Source: Aquabacterium humicola (GTDB taxonomy: Bacteria > Pseudomonadota > Gammaproteobacteria > Burkholderiales > Burkholderiaceae_C). From it: a stretch of 64,000 nucleotides of DNA. The DNA lies in NCBI RefSeq assembly GCF_030167915.1, contig NZ_JARGNB010000002.1, forward strand, positions 682,001-746,000, in the 5' to 3' direction. Shown piece by piece: positions 1 through 11,302 of the stretch (position 1 is the stretch's first letter; each line of letters begins with the position of its first letter). The translations under genes were made by a program, and so were the position numbers. The notes below the pieces were generated by a model that had not been told where the DNA came from, searched no databases, and saw nothing but the letters and a program-made list of their open reading frames with translations.

Positions 1-653
1 TGGCGACGCGGCCCGAGGCCCGCATCGGCTCCGACGACAGCTGGGACAAGGCCGAGCACGCGCTGATGGAGTCGCTGCGTCGCTCGGGCTGCGAGTTCGT
101 GATCTCGCCCGGCGACGGCGCGTTCTACGGCCCGAAGATCGAGTACACGCTGAAGGACGCGCTCGGCCGCGAGTGGCAATGCGGCACGATGCAGGTGGAC
201 TTCTTCATGGCCGAGCGGCTGGGCGCCGAGTACGTCGCCGAGTCCGGCGAGCGCAAGACGCCGGTGATGCTGCACCGGGCGATCGTCGGCAGCCTCGAGC
301 GTTTCATCGGCATCCTGATCGAGCAGCACGCCGGCGCGCTGCCCGCCTGGCTGGCGCCGGTGCAGGCGGTGATCTGCTGCATCACGGAGGCGCAGGCCGA
401 ATACGTTGCTGAAATCGCGAAAACGCTGCAAAAACAAGGAGTTAGAGTGGCGGCCGATTTGCGGAACGAAAAGATCACGTATAAAATCCGCGAGCATTCA
501 TTGCAGAAGGTCCCGTACATCCTCGTCGCTGGCGACAAGGAGAAGGCAAGTGGGGCCGTTGCCGTGCGCGCTCGAGGCAACCAGGACCTCGGTGTGATGC
601 CCCTCGACGACTTCGCTCGCAAGCTCGCCGACGACATCAACCGCAAGGTCTGA
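1..653 (+). CDS. thrS: Threonine--tRNA ligase (C-terminal part, cut by window edge)
   Basis: This is the C-terminal third of threonyl-tRNA synthetase, which charges tRNA-Thr in the cytoplasm. The open frame runs in from the left edge (first full codon at position 3) and ends at TGA 651-653. Visible class II synthetase blocks include [22 protein letters not shown] and motif 3 [17 protein letters not shown], followed by the anticodon-binding domain ([32 protein letters not shown]). The sequence aligns by eye with E. coli ThrS to its C-terminus without gaps. It sits upstream of infC as in most proteobacteria. Codons at about 405-490 (AAA, GTT, AGA, TAT) are unusually A+T-rich for this genome and coincide with a likely internal promoter. 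Identification is very secure; the N-terminus is outside the window. Confidence 0.97.
   Translation, partial: ATRPEARIGSDDSWDKAEHALMESLRRSGCEFVISPGDGAFYGPKIEYTLKDALGREWQCGTMQVDFFMAERLGAEYVAESGERKTPVMLHRAIVGSLERFIGILIEQHAGALPAWLAPVQAVICCITEAQAEYVAEIAKTLQKQGVRVAADLRNEKITYKIREHSLQKVPYILVAGDKEKASGAVAVRARGNQDLGVMPLDDFARKLADDINRKV
459..487 (+). promoter_or_regulatory. Candidate internal promoter in thrS driving infC-rpmI-rplT
   Basis: TTGCGG (459-464) and TAAAAT (482-487) are separated by 17 bp; an overlapping TATAAA lies at 480-485. The hexamers lie in an A+T-rich patch of the thrS coding sequence about 240 bp upstream of infC. In E. coli, infC-rpmI-rplT is also expressed from promoters inside thrS, so position and sequence agree. 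This is a prediction from sequence only. Confidence 0.4.
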
Positions 654-727
654 CGCGGATCTCCGGCGCGCGCATTCGCTTTTTCTGAGCCCGTTGCTTG
701 CCTTGGGGCTGTGTAGGGGTTAGCACC

Positions 728-1279
728 ATCGCTACTTTTCTCGATCGCCGGATGCCCAATGTCGAGCGCAAGCATCGACTGAACCGCGAAATCATGGCGC
801 CCATGGTTCGCTTGAACGGGGTGAACAACGAGCCCTTGGGCATCGTGAGCATCCAGGAAGCGCTGCGGCTGTCCGGCGAAGCGGATGTCGATCTGGTCGA
901 GATCGCGGCCACGGCCGATCCGCCGGTCTGCCGGCTGATGGACTACGGCAAGTTCAAGTACCTGGAACAGAAGAAGGCCGCAGAAGCCAAGTCGAAGCAG
1001 AAGGTCATCGAGGTCAAGGAAGTCAAGTTCCGGCCCGGTACCGACGAAGGCGACTACAACATCAAGATGCGCAACCTGCGCCGATTCATCGGCGAGGACG
1101 GCGACAAGGGCAAGGTCACGCTGCGCTTCCGGGGCCGCGAGATCACGCACCAGGACATCGGCATGCGGCTGCTGGAGCGCATCCGCGACGAGCTGGCCGA
1201 TGTGGCGGTCGTCGAGCACATGCCCAAGCTCGAAGGGCGCCAGATGATCATGGTGCTGGCGCCGAAGAAGAAGCAGTGA
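728..1279 (+). CDS. infC: Translation initiation factor IF-3, with ATC start codon
   Basis: IF-3 binds the 30S subunit, promotes subunit dissociation and proofreads initiator tRNA and start codon. The 183-residue product has the N-domain ([36 protein letters not shown]) and C-domain ([32 protein letters not shown]) at usual family length. I chose the rare ATC codon at 728 because AGGGG (715-719) lies 8 nt upstream and because IF-3 genes typically start with AUU/AUC/AUA, the basis of IF-3 autoregulation. A TTG at 698 or ATG at 752 is possible, but the first lacks a good ribosome site and the second would drop conserved sequence. It heads infC-rpmI-rplT. Confidence 0.95.
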   Translation: MATFLDRRMPNVERKHRLNREIMAPMVRLNGVNNEPLGIVSIQEALRLSGEADVDLVEIAATADPPVCRLMDYGKFKYLEQKKAAEAKSKQKVIEVKEVKFRPGTDEGDYNIKMRNLRRFIGEDGDKGKVTLRFRGREITHQDIGMRLLERIRDELADVAVVEHMPKLEGRQMIMVLAPKKKQ

Positions 1280-1412
1280 GCGTTTGAAGGTTTGAAGAAT
1301 CCGCGCCGCGGTCTGGTCACCGCGGCGACTGGAAGAAGCCGCTGCAGGCTGTGCAAGTGCAACGACGAAGGCTGTCGGGGCCGCCTGCAGGGGTCACTTA
1401 GAAGGAGCAGTC

Positions 1413-1616
1413 ATGCCCAAGATGAAGACCAAGAAGAGCGCGGCCAAACGTTTCCGCGTCCGTCCGGGGGGTACCGTCAAGCGCGGTCAGGCGTTCAAGC
1501 GCCACATCCTCACGAAGAAGTCCACCACGCGCAAGCGCCACCTCCGTGGTGCCGCCAACGTGCACGAGACCAACATGGGCCACATGGCGCAGATGCTGCC
1601 GTTCGCTGGTCTGTGA
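1413..1616 (+). CDS. rpmI: 50S ribosomal protein L35
   Basis: A 67-residue, very basic protein of the large ribosomal subunit. It begins [14 protein letters not shown], the signature of bacterial L35, and contains [17 protein letters not shown] strong AAGGAG lies just upstream of the ATG. It lies 133 nt after infC and 28 nt before rplT, the usual order. In E. coli, L20 binds the rpmI leader and represses rpmI-rplT. The 133-nt spacer here is long enough for such a site, but I could not fold one with confidence. Confidence 0.97.
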   Translation: MPKMKTKKSAAKRFRVRPGGTVKRGQAFKRHILTKKSTTRKRHLRGAANVHETNMGHMAQMLPFAGL

Positions 1617-1644
1617 TCTGACGACGGACTGAAAGGAAACCAAC

Positions 1645-2001
1645 ATGCCTCGCGTCAAACGTGGTGTAACCGCACGCGCCCGCCACAAGAAGATCCTGGC
1701 CCTGGCCAAGGGTTACCGTGGCCGCCGCAAGAACGTCTTCCGCGTCGCCAAGCAGGCGGTGATGAAGGCGGGTCAATACGCCTATCGTGACCGCCGCACC
1801 CGCAAGCGGGTGTTCCGTCAGCTGTGGATCGCCCGTATCAACGCGGCGTCCCGCAGCCTGGGGCTGTCCTACAGCAAGTTCATGGCCGGCCTGAAGAAGG
1901 CCTCGATCGACATCGACCGCAAGGTCCTCGCCGATCTGGCCGTCAACGACCCGGCTGCTTTTGGCAGCATCGTCGCGAAGGTGAAGGCCCAGCTCGCTTG
2001 A
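1645..2001 (+). CDS. rplT: 50S ribosomal protein L20
   Basis: A 118-residue large-subunit assembly protein and the likely autoregulator of its operon. Family hallmarks are [18 protein letters not shown] at the N-terminus, the long basic helix [17 protein letters not shown], and the globular domain with [11 protein letters not shown] and the conserved SYSKFMAGL. The start has GAAAGGAAACC upstream. The gene is normal length and is followed by a hairpin leader before pheS. Confidence 0.97.
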   Translation: MPRVKRGVTARARHKKILALAKGYRGRRKNVFRVAKQAVMKAGQYAYRDRRTRKRVFRQLWIARINAASRSLGLSYSKFMAGLKKASIDIDRKVLADLAVNDPAAFGSIVAKVKAQLA

Positions 2002-2015
2002 TCCTGAGCCGGGGT

Positions 2016-2035
2016 CGTGTCTGGCAACAGACGCG
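2016..2035 (+). promoter_or_regulatory. GNRA-loop hairpin in the rplT-pheS spacer
   Basis: CGTGTCTG (2016-2023) pairs with CAGACGCG (2028-2035) around a GCAA tetraloop, giving eight pairs with one G-U. It starts 14 nt after the rplT stop and precedes a terminator-like hairpin by 22 nt. The layout resembles a pause or anti-termination hairpin in an attenuator leader; the function is inferred. Confidence 0.35.
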
Positions 2036-2045
2036 GGTCCCGGAC

Positions 2046-2117
2046 ATGCAAGCATTCAAGGCCGTCACCTCGGGGCGGCCTTTTTCATTTGTCCGATTGA
2101 CGTCACACCGACGATGA
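2046..2117 (+). CDS. Possible leader peptide of pheST (PheM-like)
   Basis: A 23-codon frame begins at ATG 2046 and encodes [18 protein letters not shown] plus a short basic end. Its TGA (2115-2117) overlaps the pheS start ATG (2114) as ATGA. It contains three Phe codons (residues 4, 13, 15), two of them at the terminator T-tract. E. coli pheST is attenuated through a Phe-rich leader peptide, pheM. Here Phe density is modest and no clear ribosome site is seen, so this is a candidate only. The overlap would also explain translation of pheS, whose own start has no obvious Shine-Dalgarno. Confidence 0.3.
   Translation: MQAFKAVTSGRPFSFVRLTSHRR
2058..2085 (+). terminator. Intrinsic terminator or attenuator before pheS
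   Basis: AAGGCCG (2058-2064) pairs with CGGCCTT (2076-2082) over an 11-nt loop and is followed by TTTTT. It lies between rplT and pheS in the same direction, as the attenuator does in E. coli. Confidence 0.65.
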
Positions 2118-3169
2118 ACGATCTCGATCAACTGGTGGCCGGTGCCAGCGCCGAATTCGCGGCCGCGCCGACCCCGGCCGAACTGGAAAACGCCAAGGCC
2201 CGCTACCTCGGCAAGTCGGGTCGCGTGACCGAGCTGCTCAAGGGCCTGGCCGCGCTGACGCCGGAAGAGAAGAAGGCGCGCGGCGCGGACATCAACCAGG
2301 CCAAGCAGCGCATCGAGGCGGCGCTTCAATCGTGCCGCCAGGCGCTGGCCGACGCCGAGCTCGAGGCGCAGCTGCAGGCCGAGGCGCTGGACGTCACGCT
2401 GCCCGGCCGCCGTCGCGGCACCGGTGGCCTGCACCCGGTCTCGCGCACGATGGAGCGCATCGAGCAGATCTTCGGCTCGATGGGCTTCGACGTCGCCGAC
2501 GGTCCCGAGATCGAGACCGACTGGATGAGCTTCACCGCGCTGAACAACCCCGAGAACCACCCCGCGCGGTCGATGCAGGACACCTTCTACGTCGACATGA
2601 AGGACGACGAAGGCCGCTGGCTCAACCTGCGCCCGCACACCTCGCCAATGCAGGTGCGCTACGCCCGTGCGCATGCCGCGCGCCACGCGGCGCTGATGGC
2701 GCAGGGCGGCACGATGCCGGAGATCCGCGTGATCGCGCCGGGCCGCACCTACCGCGTCGACAGCGACGCCACGCATTCGCCGATGTTCCACCAGTGCGAA
2801 GGCCTGTGGATCGGCGAGAACGTCAGCTTCAAGGACCTGAAGTCGGTGTTCACCGATTTCTGCCGCCGCTTCTTCGAGAGCGACGACCTGCAGCTGCGTT
2901 TCCGCCCGTCGTTCTTCCCGTTCACCGAACCATCGGCCGAGATCGACATCGCGTTCGGCAGCGGTCCGCTGAAGGGCCGCTGGCTCGAGGTGGCCGGTTC
3001 CGGCCAGGTGCACCCGAACGTGGTGCGCAACTACGGCCTCGACCCCGAGCGCTACATCGGCTTCGCCTTCGGCATGGGCCCCGATCGCCTGACGATGCTG
3101 CGCTACGGCGTCAACGACCTGCGCCTGTTCTTCGACGGCGACCTGCGTTTCCTGTCCCAGTTCCGCTGA
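2114..3169 (+). CDS. pheS: Phenylalanine--tRNA ligase alpha subunit
   Basis: The catalytic subunit of the alpha2-beta2 phenylalanyl-tRNA synthetase. The 351-residue product has an N-terminal coiled coil (about residues 1-85), then class II motifs: motif 1 near [17 protein letters not shown], motif 2 with [18 protein letters not shown], and motif 3 with [17 protein letters not shown]. It ends in FLSQFR at normal length. It precedes pheT by 13 nt, so the two subunits are co-expressed. The start overlaps the stop of a possible leader peptide (ATGA). Confidence 0.97.
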   Translation: MNDLDQLVAGASAEFAAAPTPAELENAKARYLGKSGRVTELLKGLAALTPEEKKARGADINQAKQRIEAALQSCRQALADAELEAQLQAEALDVTLPGRRRGTGGLHPVSRTMERIEQIFGSMGFDVADGPEIETDWMSFTALNNPENHPARSMQDTFYVDMKDDEGRWLNLRPHTSPMQVRYARAHAARHAALMAQGGTMPEIRVIAPGRTYRVDSDATHSPMFHQCEGLWIGENVSFKDLKSVFTDFCRRFFESDDLQLRFRPSFFPFTEPSAEIDIAFGSGPLKGRWLEVAGSGQVHPNVVRNYGLDPERYIGFAFGMGPDRLTMLRYGVNDLRLFFDGDLRFLSQFR

Positions 3170-3182
3170 GCTTCCCTCGACC

Positions 3183-5621
3183 ATGCAATTCCCCGAATCC
3201 TGGCTGCGCGAGTTCTGCAACCCGCCGCTGTCCACCCAGGCCCTGGCCGACCTGCTGACGATGTCCGGCATGGAGGTCGAGGAGCTGCGCCCGGTCGCGC
3301 CGCCGTTCTCGAACGTCGTCGTCGCCGAGATCGTCGAGGCCGAGCAGCATCCGAATGCCGACCGCCTTCGGGTGTGCCGCGTCGACGCCGGCGTGCACTC
3401 GAAGGATGGTCCGCTGCAGATCGTCTGCGGCGCGCCGAACGCCCGTGTCGGCATCAAGGTGCCGCTGGCGCTCGTCGGTGCGGTGCTGCCGCCGGGTGAC
3501 GACGGTGCGGCCTTCGAGATCAAGACCGGCAAGCTGCGCGGCGTCGAGAGCTTCGGCATGCTGTGCTCGGCGCGTGAGCTGAAGCTGAGCGACGACCATG
3601 GCGGCCTGCTGGAGCTGCCTGCCGATACACCGCTCGGTGCCGACGTGCGCCAGGTGCTGGCGCTGGACGACACGCTGTTCACGCTGAAGCTCACGCCCAA
3701 CCTGGGCCACGCGCTGTCGGTGTACGGCATCGCGCGCGAGGTGTCGGCGCTGACCGGCACGCCGCTGAAGACCCCCACGATCTCGCCGGTGACGCCGCGC
3801 ATCGACGCCAGGCTGCCGGTGCGGGTCGAGGCACCCGACCTGTGTGGCCGCTTCTCCGGTCGCATCGTGCGCGGCGTCGATACGAAGGCCAGGACGCCGG
3901 CCTGGATGGTCGATCGTCTCGCACGCTGCGGGCAGCGTTCGGTCACCGCGCTGGTCGACATCTCGAACTACGTGATGTTCGAGTACGGCCGCCCGTCGCA
4001 CATCTTCGACCTCGACAAGATCCACGGCGGCCTCGTCGTGCGCTGGGGCAAGGCCGGGGAGCCGCTGAAGCTGCTCAACGGCAACACCATTGAAGTCGAC
4101 GGTGCCGTCGGTGTGATCGCTGACGAGCAGGCGGTGGAGTCGCTGGCCGGCATCATGGGTGGCGACAAGACGGCCGTGTCCGACGACACGCGCAACGTCT
4201 ATGTCGAGGCGGCCTTCTGGTGGCCGGACGCGGTCGCCGGCCGATCGCGCCGCTTCAACTTCTCCACCGATGCCGGCCACCGCTTCGAGCGGGGTGTCGA
4301 CCCGGCGCTGACCGTCGAGCACATCGAGCGCATCACGCAGTTGATCGTCGACATCTGCGGCACGCCCGAGACGGTGTGCGGTCCGATGGACGACCAGCGC
4401 ATCCGGCTGCCGGAAGCGAAGCCGGTAGCGCTGCGTGTCGCGCGCGCCGCGAAGGTGGTCGGCATGCCGATCACGCAGGCCGATTGCGAAGCGGTGTTCA
4501 CGCGGCTGGGGCTGCCCTTCGCGGTGACGGCGCCCGGTGTGCTGAGCGTGACGCCGCCGAGCTGGCGCTTCGACCTGACGATCGAGGAAGACCTGATCGA
4601 AGAGGTGATTCGCGTCCTCGGCTACGACAAGCTGCCCTCGACGCCGCCGCTGGCGCCGGTCGTCGCTCGGCCGCTGGACGAGTCGCGCCGCAGCGGCCAC
4701 GCGGTGCGTCGCGTTCTGGCCGCGCTGGACTACCAGGAGACGATCAACTTCAGCTTCGTCGAGCAGCGCTGGGAAACCGAGCTCGCCGGCAACACCGATC
4801 CGATCCGCGTGCTGAACCCGATCGCCGCACCGCTGGCGGTGATGCGGTCGAGCCTGATCGGCAGCCTGGTCAACGTGCTGCGCCACAACCTTGCGCGCAA
4901 GACGAACCGGGTCCGGATCTTCGAGCTCGGTCGGGTATCGCGCCGCGACGCTTCGGTGGCCGCGGGCGACCGCACGGTCGCCGGCATCGCGCAACCGATG
5001 AAGGTGGGTGGCCTGGCCTACGGCCCGGCTGACGAGATCCAGTGGGGCACGAAGGAACGGCCCGTCGATTTCTTCGACATCAAGGGCGATGTCGAGGCGC
5101 TGCTGGCGCCGCGCAAGCTGCGCTTCGAGGCGGCCAGCCATCCGGCGCTGCACCCCGGCCGCAGCGCGCGCGTGCTGCTGGACGACGGCCGCGACATCGG
5201 CATCGTCGGTGAACTGCACCCGCGCTGGCGACAGGGCTACGAACTGCCGCATGCCCCCGTGCTGTTCGAACTGGACCTGGACGCGGTGCTCGAGCGCCCG
5301 CTGCCTGCGGTTGAACCCATCCCGCGTCATCAACCGGCGTGGCGCGACCTCGCGCTGGTGGTGCCCGACCAGGCCAGCCACGACGCGCTGTTGGGCGCAC
5401 TGCGGGCCGACCCGGCCGGTCATGTGCGCGAGGCGACGCTGTTCGACGTCTACAAGCCGGGCGCGGGCAGCGCCGACATCGCCGCCGGTGAGCGCAGCAT
5501 GGCGGTGCGCCTGGAGCTGCTGGACCCGGACGCGAACTGGACCGACGAGCGCATCGATGCCACCGTCGCCGCCGCGCTTGCGCGCGCCCGCCAGGCGGTC
5601 GGTGCGCGGCTGCGGGCCTGA
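3183..5621 (+). CDS. pheT: Phenylalanine--tRNA ligase beta subunit
   Basis: The 812-residue beta subunit binds tRNA-Phe and edits mischarged Tyr-tRNA. Domains in order: N-terminal [11 protein letters not shown] block; tRNA-binding OB fold (about 39-150, [19 protein letters not shown]); B3/B4 editing domain (about 210-395, [22 protein letters not shown]); B5 domain (about 400-480); core; and C-terminal ferredoxin-like anticodon domain (last 95 residues, [13 protein letters not shown]). Length and order are typical. It is in one transcription unit with pheS and probably ihfA, as in enterobacteria. Confidence 0.97.
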   Translation: MQFPESWLREFCNPPLSTQALADLLTMSGMEVEELRPVAPPFSNVVVAEIVEAEQHPNADRLRVCRVDAGVHSKDGPLQIVCGAPNARVGIKVPLALVGAVLPPGDDGAAFEIKTGKLRGVESFGMLCSARELKLSDDHGGLLELPADTPLGADVRQVLALDDTLFTLKLTPNLGHALSVYGIAREVSALTGTPLKTPTISPVTPRIDARLPVRVEAPDLCGRFSGRIVRGVDTKARTPAWMVDRLARCGQRSVTALVDISNYVMFEYGRPSHIFDLDKIHGGLVVRWGKAGEPLKLLNGNTIEVDGAVGVIADEQAVESLAGIMGGDKTAVSDDTRNVYVEAAFWWPDAVAGRSRRFNFSTDAGHRFERGVDPALTVEHIERITQLIVDICGTPETVCGPMDDQRIRLPEAKPVALRVARAAKVVGMPITQADCEAVFTRLGLPFAVTAPGVLSVTPPSWRFDLTIEEDLIEEVIRVLGYDKLPSTPPLAPVVARPLDESRRSGHAVRRVLAALDYQETINFSFVEQRWETELAGNTDPIRVLNPIAAPLAVMRSSLIGSLVNVLRHNLARKTNRVRIFELGRVSRRDASVAAGDRTVAGIAQPMKVGGLAYGPADEIQWGTKERPVDFFDIKGDVEALLAPRKLRFEAASHPALHPGRSARVLLDDGRDIGIVGELHPRWRQGYELPHAPVLFELDLDAVLERPLPAVEPIPRHQPAWRDLALVVPDQASHDALLGALRADPAGHVREATLFDVYKPGAGSADIAAGERSMAVRLELLDPDANWTDERIDATVAAALARARQAVGARLRA

Positions 5622-5670
5622 CCGATCCCTCCCACGAATCCAACCGACGCATCACGAGATCGACAAGCGC

Positions 5671-6036
5671 ATGAGCAGCAACGAGGAGCCGACCCCCGAC
5701 CGCGTGATCCTGCCTTCGCTGGAGACGCCGACCTTGACCAAGGCCGAGCTCGCGGAACTGCTCTTCGAGCGGCTCGGGCTGAACAAGCGCGAGTCCAAGG
5801 ACATGGTCGAGGCCTTCTTCGAGCTGGTGCACCAGACCCTGGTCAACGGCGACGACGTGAAGCTTTCGGGCTTCGGCAACTTCAACATCCGGCGCAAGGC
5901 GCCGCGCCCCGGCCGCAATCCACGCACCGGAGAGGCGATTCCGATCAAGGCGCGCAACGTCGTGACCTTCCACGCCAGTCACAAGCTCAAGGCGATCGTG
6001 CAAGGCGACGCGCCGGTCGGGGAAGAGTTCGAGTAA
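5671..6036 (+). CDS. ihfA: Integration host factor subunit alpha
   Basis: IHF is a heterodimeric DNA-bending protein used in recombination, replication and sigma-54 promoters. The 121-residue product has the HU/IHF fold: [34 protein letters not shown], and the DNA-contacting arm [19 protein letters not shown] 5671 gives an N-terminal extension of about 20 residues over E. coli IhfA, common in Burkholderiales. It follows pheT by 49 nt, the conserved order. A larger frame through this gene in the same phase is only pheT shadow. Confidence 0.95.
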   Translation: MSSNEEPTPDRVILPSLETPTLTKAELAELLFERLGLNKRESKDMVEAFFELVHQTLVNGDDVKLSGFGNFNIRRKAPRPGRNPRTGEAIPIKARNVVTFHASHKLKAIVQGDAPVGEEFE

Positions 6037-6070
6037 AGTCTAGTTTTGCTCGCCCACCCCGTTGATTTCA

Positions 6071-6520
6071 ATGGAGAAACCGCTTCCCGCCATCCCGGCC
6101 AAGCGTTACTTCACGATCGGTGAGGTCAGCGACTTGTGCGGCGTGAAGCCGTACGTTCTGCGCTATTGGGAGCAGGAGTTCACCCAGCTCAAGCCGATGA
6201 AGCGTCGCGGCAACCGGCGCTACTACCAGCACCATGAGGTGCTGCTGATCCGGCGAATCCGCGAACTGCTTTACGACCAGGGCTTCACGATCAGCGGTGC
6301 GCGCAACCAGCTGACCGACAGCGGCCTGCCGGCCCGGATCGCCGGGACGGCGGGGGCAGCGGAAGACATCGAAGCGACGCTGGCGGCCGATCCGGACGCG
6401 ATGGCCGCGGCCGTCGCGGTCGAGGCGGTGATCGCACTGCCGTTGCCCGAGGTGCGCGAACTCGCACCATCGCAGCTGCGCGCCGAACTCTTGTCGATCC
6501 GCGAACTGCTTGTCGTCTGA
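6071..6520 (+). CDS. MerR-family transcriptional regulator
   Basis: A 149-residue DNA-binding protein. The N-terminal winged-helix MerR domain is clear: [27 protein letters not shown], then [31 protein letters not shown]. The C-terminal half is Ala-rich and carries no metal-binding Cys cluster, so this is not a classical metal sensor. A gene of this type commonly lies directly after ihfA in beta- and gammaproteobacteria. The start at ATG 6071 was preferred over TTG 6062; neither has a strong ribosome site. The target is unknown. (The motif string quoted first is split by eye into [14 protein letters not shown] and [13 protein letters not shown].). Confidence 0.88.
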   Translation: MEKPLPAIPAKRYFTIGEVSDLCGVKPYVLRYWEQEFTQLKPMKRRGNRRYYQHHEVLLIRRIRELLYDQGFTISGARNQLTDSGLPARIAGTAGAAEDIEATLAADPDAMAAAVAVEAVIALPLPEVRELAPSQLRAELLSIRELLVV

Positions 6521-6556
6521 ACCGCTCGATTTGGCTGGCATAATGACCAGCTTCGT

Positions 6557-6633
6557 CGGGGTGTAGCGCAGCCTGGTAGCGCACTTGCATGGGGTGCAAG
6601 GGGTCGCGAGTTCGAATCCCGCCACCCCGACCA
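6557..6633 (+). tRNA. tRNA-Pro (anticodon GGG)
   Basis: A 77-nt cloverleaf with encoded CCA. The acceptor CGGGGTG pairs with CACCCCG. The anticodon stem CTTGC/GCAAG encloses loop ATGGGGT with anticodon GGG, reading CCC. The T arm is GCGAG-TTCGAAT-CCCGC, with one A-C mismatch at the 52-62 pair. A CATAAT (6539-6544) just upstream is a likely -10 element. Confidence 0.95.
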
Positions 6634-6643
6634 TTGATTCGGC

Positions 6644-6686
6644 AACGGGCCGGCTTCCACAAGGAGCCGGCCCGTTTGTCTTTTTT
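6644..6686 (+). terminator. Strong intrinsic terminator after tRNA-Pro
   Basis: AACGGGCCGGCTTC (6644-6657) pairs with 6663-6676 (GGAGCCGGCCCGTT, one G-U) around the loop CACAA, followed by TTGTCTTTTTT. Confidence 0.85.
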
Positions 6687-6732
6687 GGCATCGGCCCCTC
6701 AAGTCCGGAACGGATCGTCCGATAGACGTCGT

Positions 6733-7038
6733 ATGGGGCTCTCATCGACCAGTGTCATCGCGCTGTCCGGCATGCAGGCTGCGCAGCAGCGCATGGGCAG
6801 TGCCGCGCACAACCTCGCGAACGCGAGCACCGACGGCTTCAAGCGCGAGCTGGCCTCGTCGCAATCGCAGGAGGGCGGCGGCGTGCAGGTGACGCTGTCG
6901 CAAGCCGCCGATGCCGGCGCATCGCTGGCCGAGGACGTGGTCGCGCAGCGCATCGCGCTCTACGAGTTCAAGGCCAACATGCAGACCTTCAAGACCGCGC
7001 AGGAGATGCTCGGCAGCCTGCTCGACATCCGGGCCTGA
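6733..7038 (+). CDS. Small orphan flagellar rod/hook-like protein
   Basis: A 101-residue protein combining two ends of the flagellar axial family. The N-terminus ([19 protein letters not shown], then [13 protein letters not shown]) resembles the rod-protein N-terminal motif with its ANxxT box. The C-terminus ([27 protein letters not shown]) resembles the FlgC/FlgE C-terminal helix that packs in the axial core. The middle is only about 35 residues, so it is shorter than FlgC (about 135) and lacks a hook domain. No other flagellar gene is in the window. The ATG at 6733 is the first in-frame start after tRNA-Pro and its terminator. It may be a genuine short paralogue or a degenerate copy; the role is unknown. 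Confidence 0.75.
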   Translation: MGLSSTSVIALSGMQAAQQRMGSAAHNLANASTDGFKRELASSQSQEGGGVQVTLSQAADAGASLAEDVVAQRIALYEFKANMQTFKTAQEMLGSLLDIRA

Positions 7039-7056
7039 CGCGCAGAACGCGCCAAC

Positions 7057-7084
7057 GAAAAAGGGCCAGCTTGCGCTGGCCCTT
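7057..7084 (-). terminator. Intrinsic terminator of hppA
   Basis: AAGGGCCAGC (7061-7070) and GCTGGCCCTT (7075-7084) form a perfect 10-bp stem with loop TTGC. The T-run lies on the minus strand (TTTTTCG), so it terminates hppA; it may also stop transcription from the plus strand. Confidence 0.8.
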
Positions 7085-7105
7085 CGTCATTGAGGCAGAG
7101 GCGGG

Positions 7106-9283
<2,178 letters not shown>

Positions 9284-9529
9284 GGTAACTCCTTCCTCGA
9301 ACAAGCCCTGTGGGGAGATGCGCAGTCGTCTTCACCTGCCAGCAGCAGTGGCCGGGGCGGCGGTCGCAAAACCATGCTACGAGAGGATGCTGCGGCGCGG
9401 CACCGTGTTTTCCTGCGGTAACAGGCGGTGGGCACGACTTGCATCAATGCCCGACGCCGGCGCACCGTGTCAGGCGGTGGCAAGCGCGGTCCTTAGAATC
9501 CGGGTTTCCCCTGGAGAGCTTTTCACAAC

Positions 9530-10093
9530 ATGAGCCTGCACAACGTGACCCCGGGCGCCAAGGCGCCGAACGAGTTCAACGTGATCATCGAGATTCCGAT
9601 GAACGCCGACCCGATCAAGTACGAGGTCGACGAGGAGTCGGGCGCGTTGTTCGTCGACCGCTTCATGGGGACGGCGATGCACTACCCGTGCAACTACGGC
9701 TACATCCCGCAGACCCTGGCCGACGACGGGGATCCGGTGGACGTGCTGGTGATCACCCCGGTGCCGCTGATCCCGGGCGTGGTCGTCACCTGCCGGCCGC
9801 TGGGCATGTTGAAGATGACCGACGAAGCCGGCGGCGACAACAAGCTGCTGGCGGTGCCGATCGACAAGATCCTGTCGATCTACACCCAGTGGCAGAAGCC
9901 CGAGGACCTGAACCCGCTGCGCCTGAAGACCATCCAGCACTTCTTCGAGCACTACAAGGACCTCGAGCCCGGCAAGTGGGTCAAGGTCGAAGGCTGGACC
10001 GGGCCGGAAAGCGCGCGCGAGGAAGTCAGCGGCGGCATGGCACGCTGGGCCGAAGTCCATCGCGTGCAACAACCCACCGGCGACGCGTCGTAG
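9530..10093 (+). CDS. ppa: Inorganic pyrophosphatase, soluble
   Basis: A cytoplasmic family I pyrophosphatase of 187 residues that removes PPi from biosynthesis. The hallmark D-box is [10 protein letters not shown], with supporting [32 protein letters not shown] and [23 protein letters not shown] lies upstream of ATG 9530. TAGAAT at 9494-9499 is a plausible -10 box without a convincing -35. Its stop (TAG 10091-10093) abuts the stop of the convergent downstream gene with no spacer. Confidence 0.96.
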   Translation: MSLHNVTPGAKAPNEFNVIIEIPMNADPIKYEVDEESGALFVDRFMGTAMHYPCNYGYIPQTLADDGDPVDVLVITPVPLIPGVVVTCRPLGMLKMTDEAGGDNKLLAVPIDKILSIYTQWQKPEDLNPLRLKTIQHFFEHYKDLEPGKWVKVEGWTGPESAREEVSGGMARWAEVHRVQQPTGDAS

Positions 10094-11299
10094 TCAGGTC
10101 GGTTCCCGGTCTTCGGCCGGGCGCGCCTTGAACGGGCTGTGCTCGGCCAGCTCGTCGACGTAAGCGGCGATGCCGCGCGACTCGCGGCGCAGGAAGTCAT
10201 CGACCGCCTGCGCGAACTGCGGATGCGCGAGCCAGTGCGACGAGCACGTGCCCACCGGCAGCAGGCCGCGGGCCATCTTGTGCTCGCCCTGCGCGCCGCC
10301 CTCGAAGCGCTGCAGGCCGTTCTCGATGCACCACTGCAGCGGCTGGTAGTAGCAGGCCTCGAAATGCAGGCACGGCACGCTTTCGATGCAGCCCCAGTAG
10401 CGCCCGAAGGCCTGGCCGCTCGCGCGGTCCACCGCGATCAGCGACACCGCGATCGGCTCGTCGCCGAGGCGGGCGACGAACATCACCCAGTGCCCGGCCA
10501 TCGTCGCCGCCATGCGGGCAAAGAAGTCGCGCGTGAGGTAGGGCGACGAATGATGCGCGCGGTAGGTCAGCCGGTAGCAGCGCATGAAGAAGTCCCACAG
10601 GCCGGGATCGATCGCCTCGCCTTCGTGGACCGTGAAGCGGATGCCGGCGGCGGCGACCTTTCGTCGCTCCTGCTGGATCTTCTTGCGCTTGTCGCGCTGC
10701 ATCGTGGCGAGCAGGGCCTCGAAAGTCCGCGGTGGATCGACCTCGGGCGCGGTCCAGTGGAACTGGACGCCGTGGCGTGACAGCCATCCCGCGGCCGTCG
10801 CGGCGCGGCCGTCGGCCTGATCGTGGAACAGCAGGTGCACCGACGAGGCGTCGACCTCCTGCGCCAGCGCGCGCAGCGCCGATGCGAGCTGCGCGCGCGA
10901 AGGGTCGTCGATCGCCAGCAGGCGCGAGCCCGGCACCGGCGTGAACGGCACCGCAACCAGAAGCTTCGGGTAGTAGTTCAGGCCGTGGCGCTGGTAGGCG
11001 TCGGCCCAGGCCCAGTCGAAGACGTACTCGCCGTACGAATGCTGCTTCAGGTACGCCGGCGCGGCGGCGATCAGGCGATCGCCGCGATGCAGCGTGATGA
11101 ACTGCGGCCACCAACCGGTGTCGGGCACCGCGCTGCCGGAATCGTGCAAGGCCGCCAGGTAGCGGTGCCGCATGAACGGGGTCGGCTGCGCTTGGCGCTC
11201 GAGCAGCGCGTCCCAGGCCGCGCCGTCGATCGCGCCGGGGTCGTCGTGCACGCGGATAACATCCTCCGCTCCGATTCGCTGCGTCGTCGCGTCGCTCAC
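10094..11299 (-). CDS. FemAB/GNAT-like acyltransferase family protein (DUF482)
   Basis: A 401-residue protein of the PF04339-type family, often annotated as a peptidoglycan-recognition or N-acyltransferase-like protein. It carries FMRHRYLAALHDSGS, an acceptor-type block YGEYVFDWAWADAY, and conserved LHFEACYYQPLQWCIENGL and EGGAQGEHKMARGL near the C-terminus. The fold resembles FemA/GNAT transferases; the substrate is unknown. GTG 11299 is the longest start, but GTG 11251 has a GGAGG upstream and may be the true one. With GTG 11299 the gene begins only 3 bp from nadE, so control elements of each overlap the other's coding sequence. Confidence 0.8.
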   Translation of the reverse strand: MSDATTQRIGAEDVIRVHDDPGAIDGAAWDALLERQAQPTPFMRHRYLAALHDSGSAVPDTGWWPQFITLHRGDRLIAAAPAYLKQHSYGEYVFDWAWADAYQRHGLNYYPKLLVAVPFTPVPGSRLLAIDDPSRAQLASALRALAQEVDASSVHLLFHDQADGRAATAAGWLSRHGVQFHWTAPEVDPPRTFEALLATMQRDKRKKIQQERRKVAAAGIRFTVHEGEAIDPGLWDFFMRCYRLTYRAHHSSPYLTRDFFARMAATMAGHWVMFVARLGDEPIAVSLIAVDRASGQAFGRYWGCIESVPCLHFEACYYQPLQWCIENGLQRFEGGAQGEHKMARGLLPVGTCSSHWLAHPQFAQAVDDFLRRESRGIAAYVDELAEHSPFKARPAEDREPT

Positions 11300-11302
11300 C
11301 GT

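Noticed and set aside
698-727. TTG 698 as infC start
   Set aside because: No suitable ribosome site, and it adds ten residues not seen in IF-3; ATC 728 fits better.
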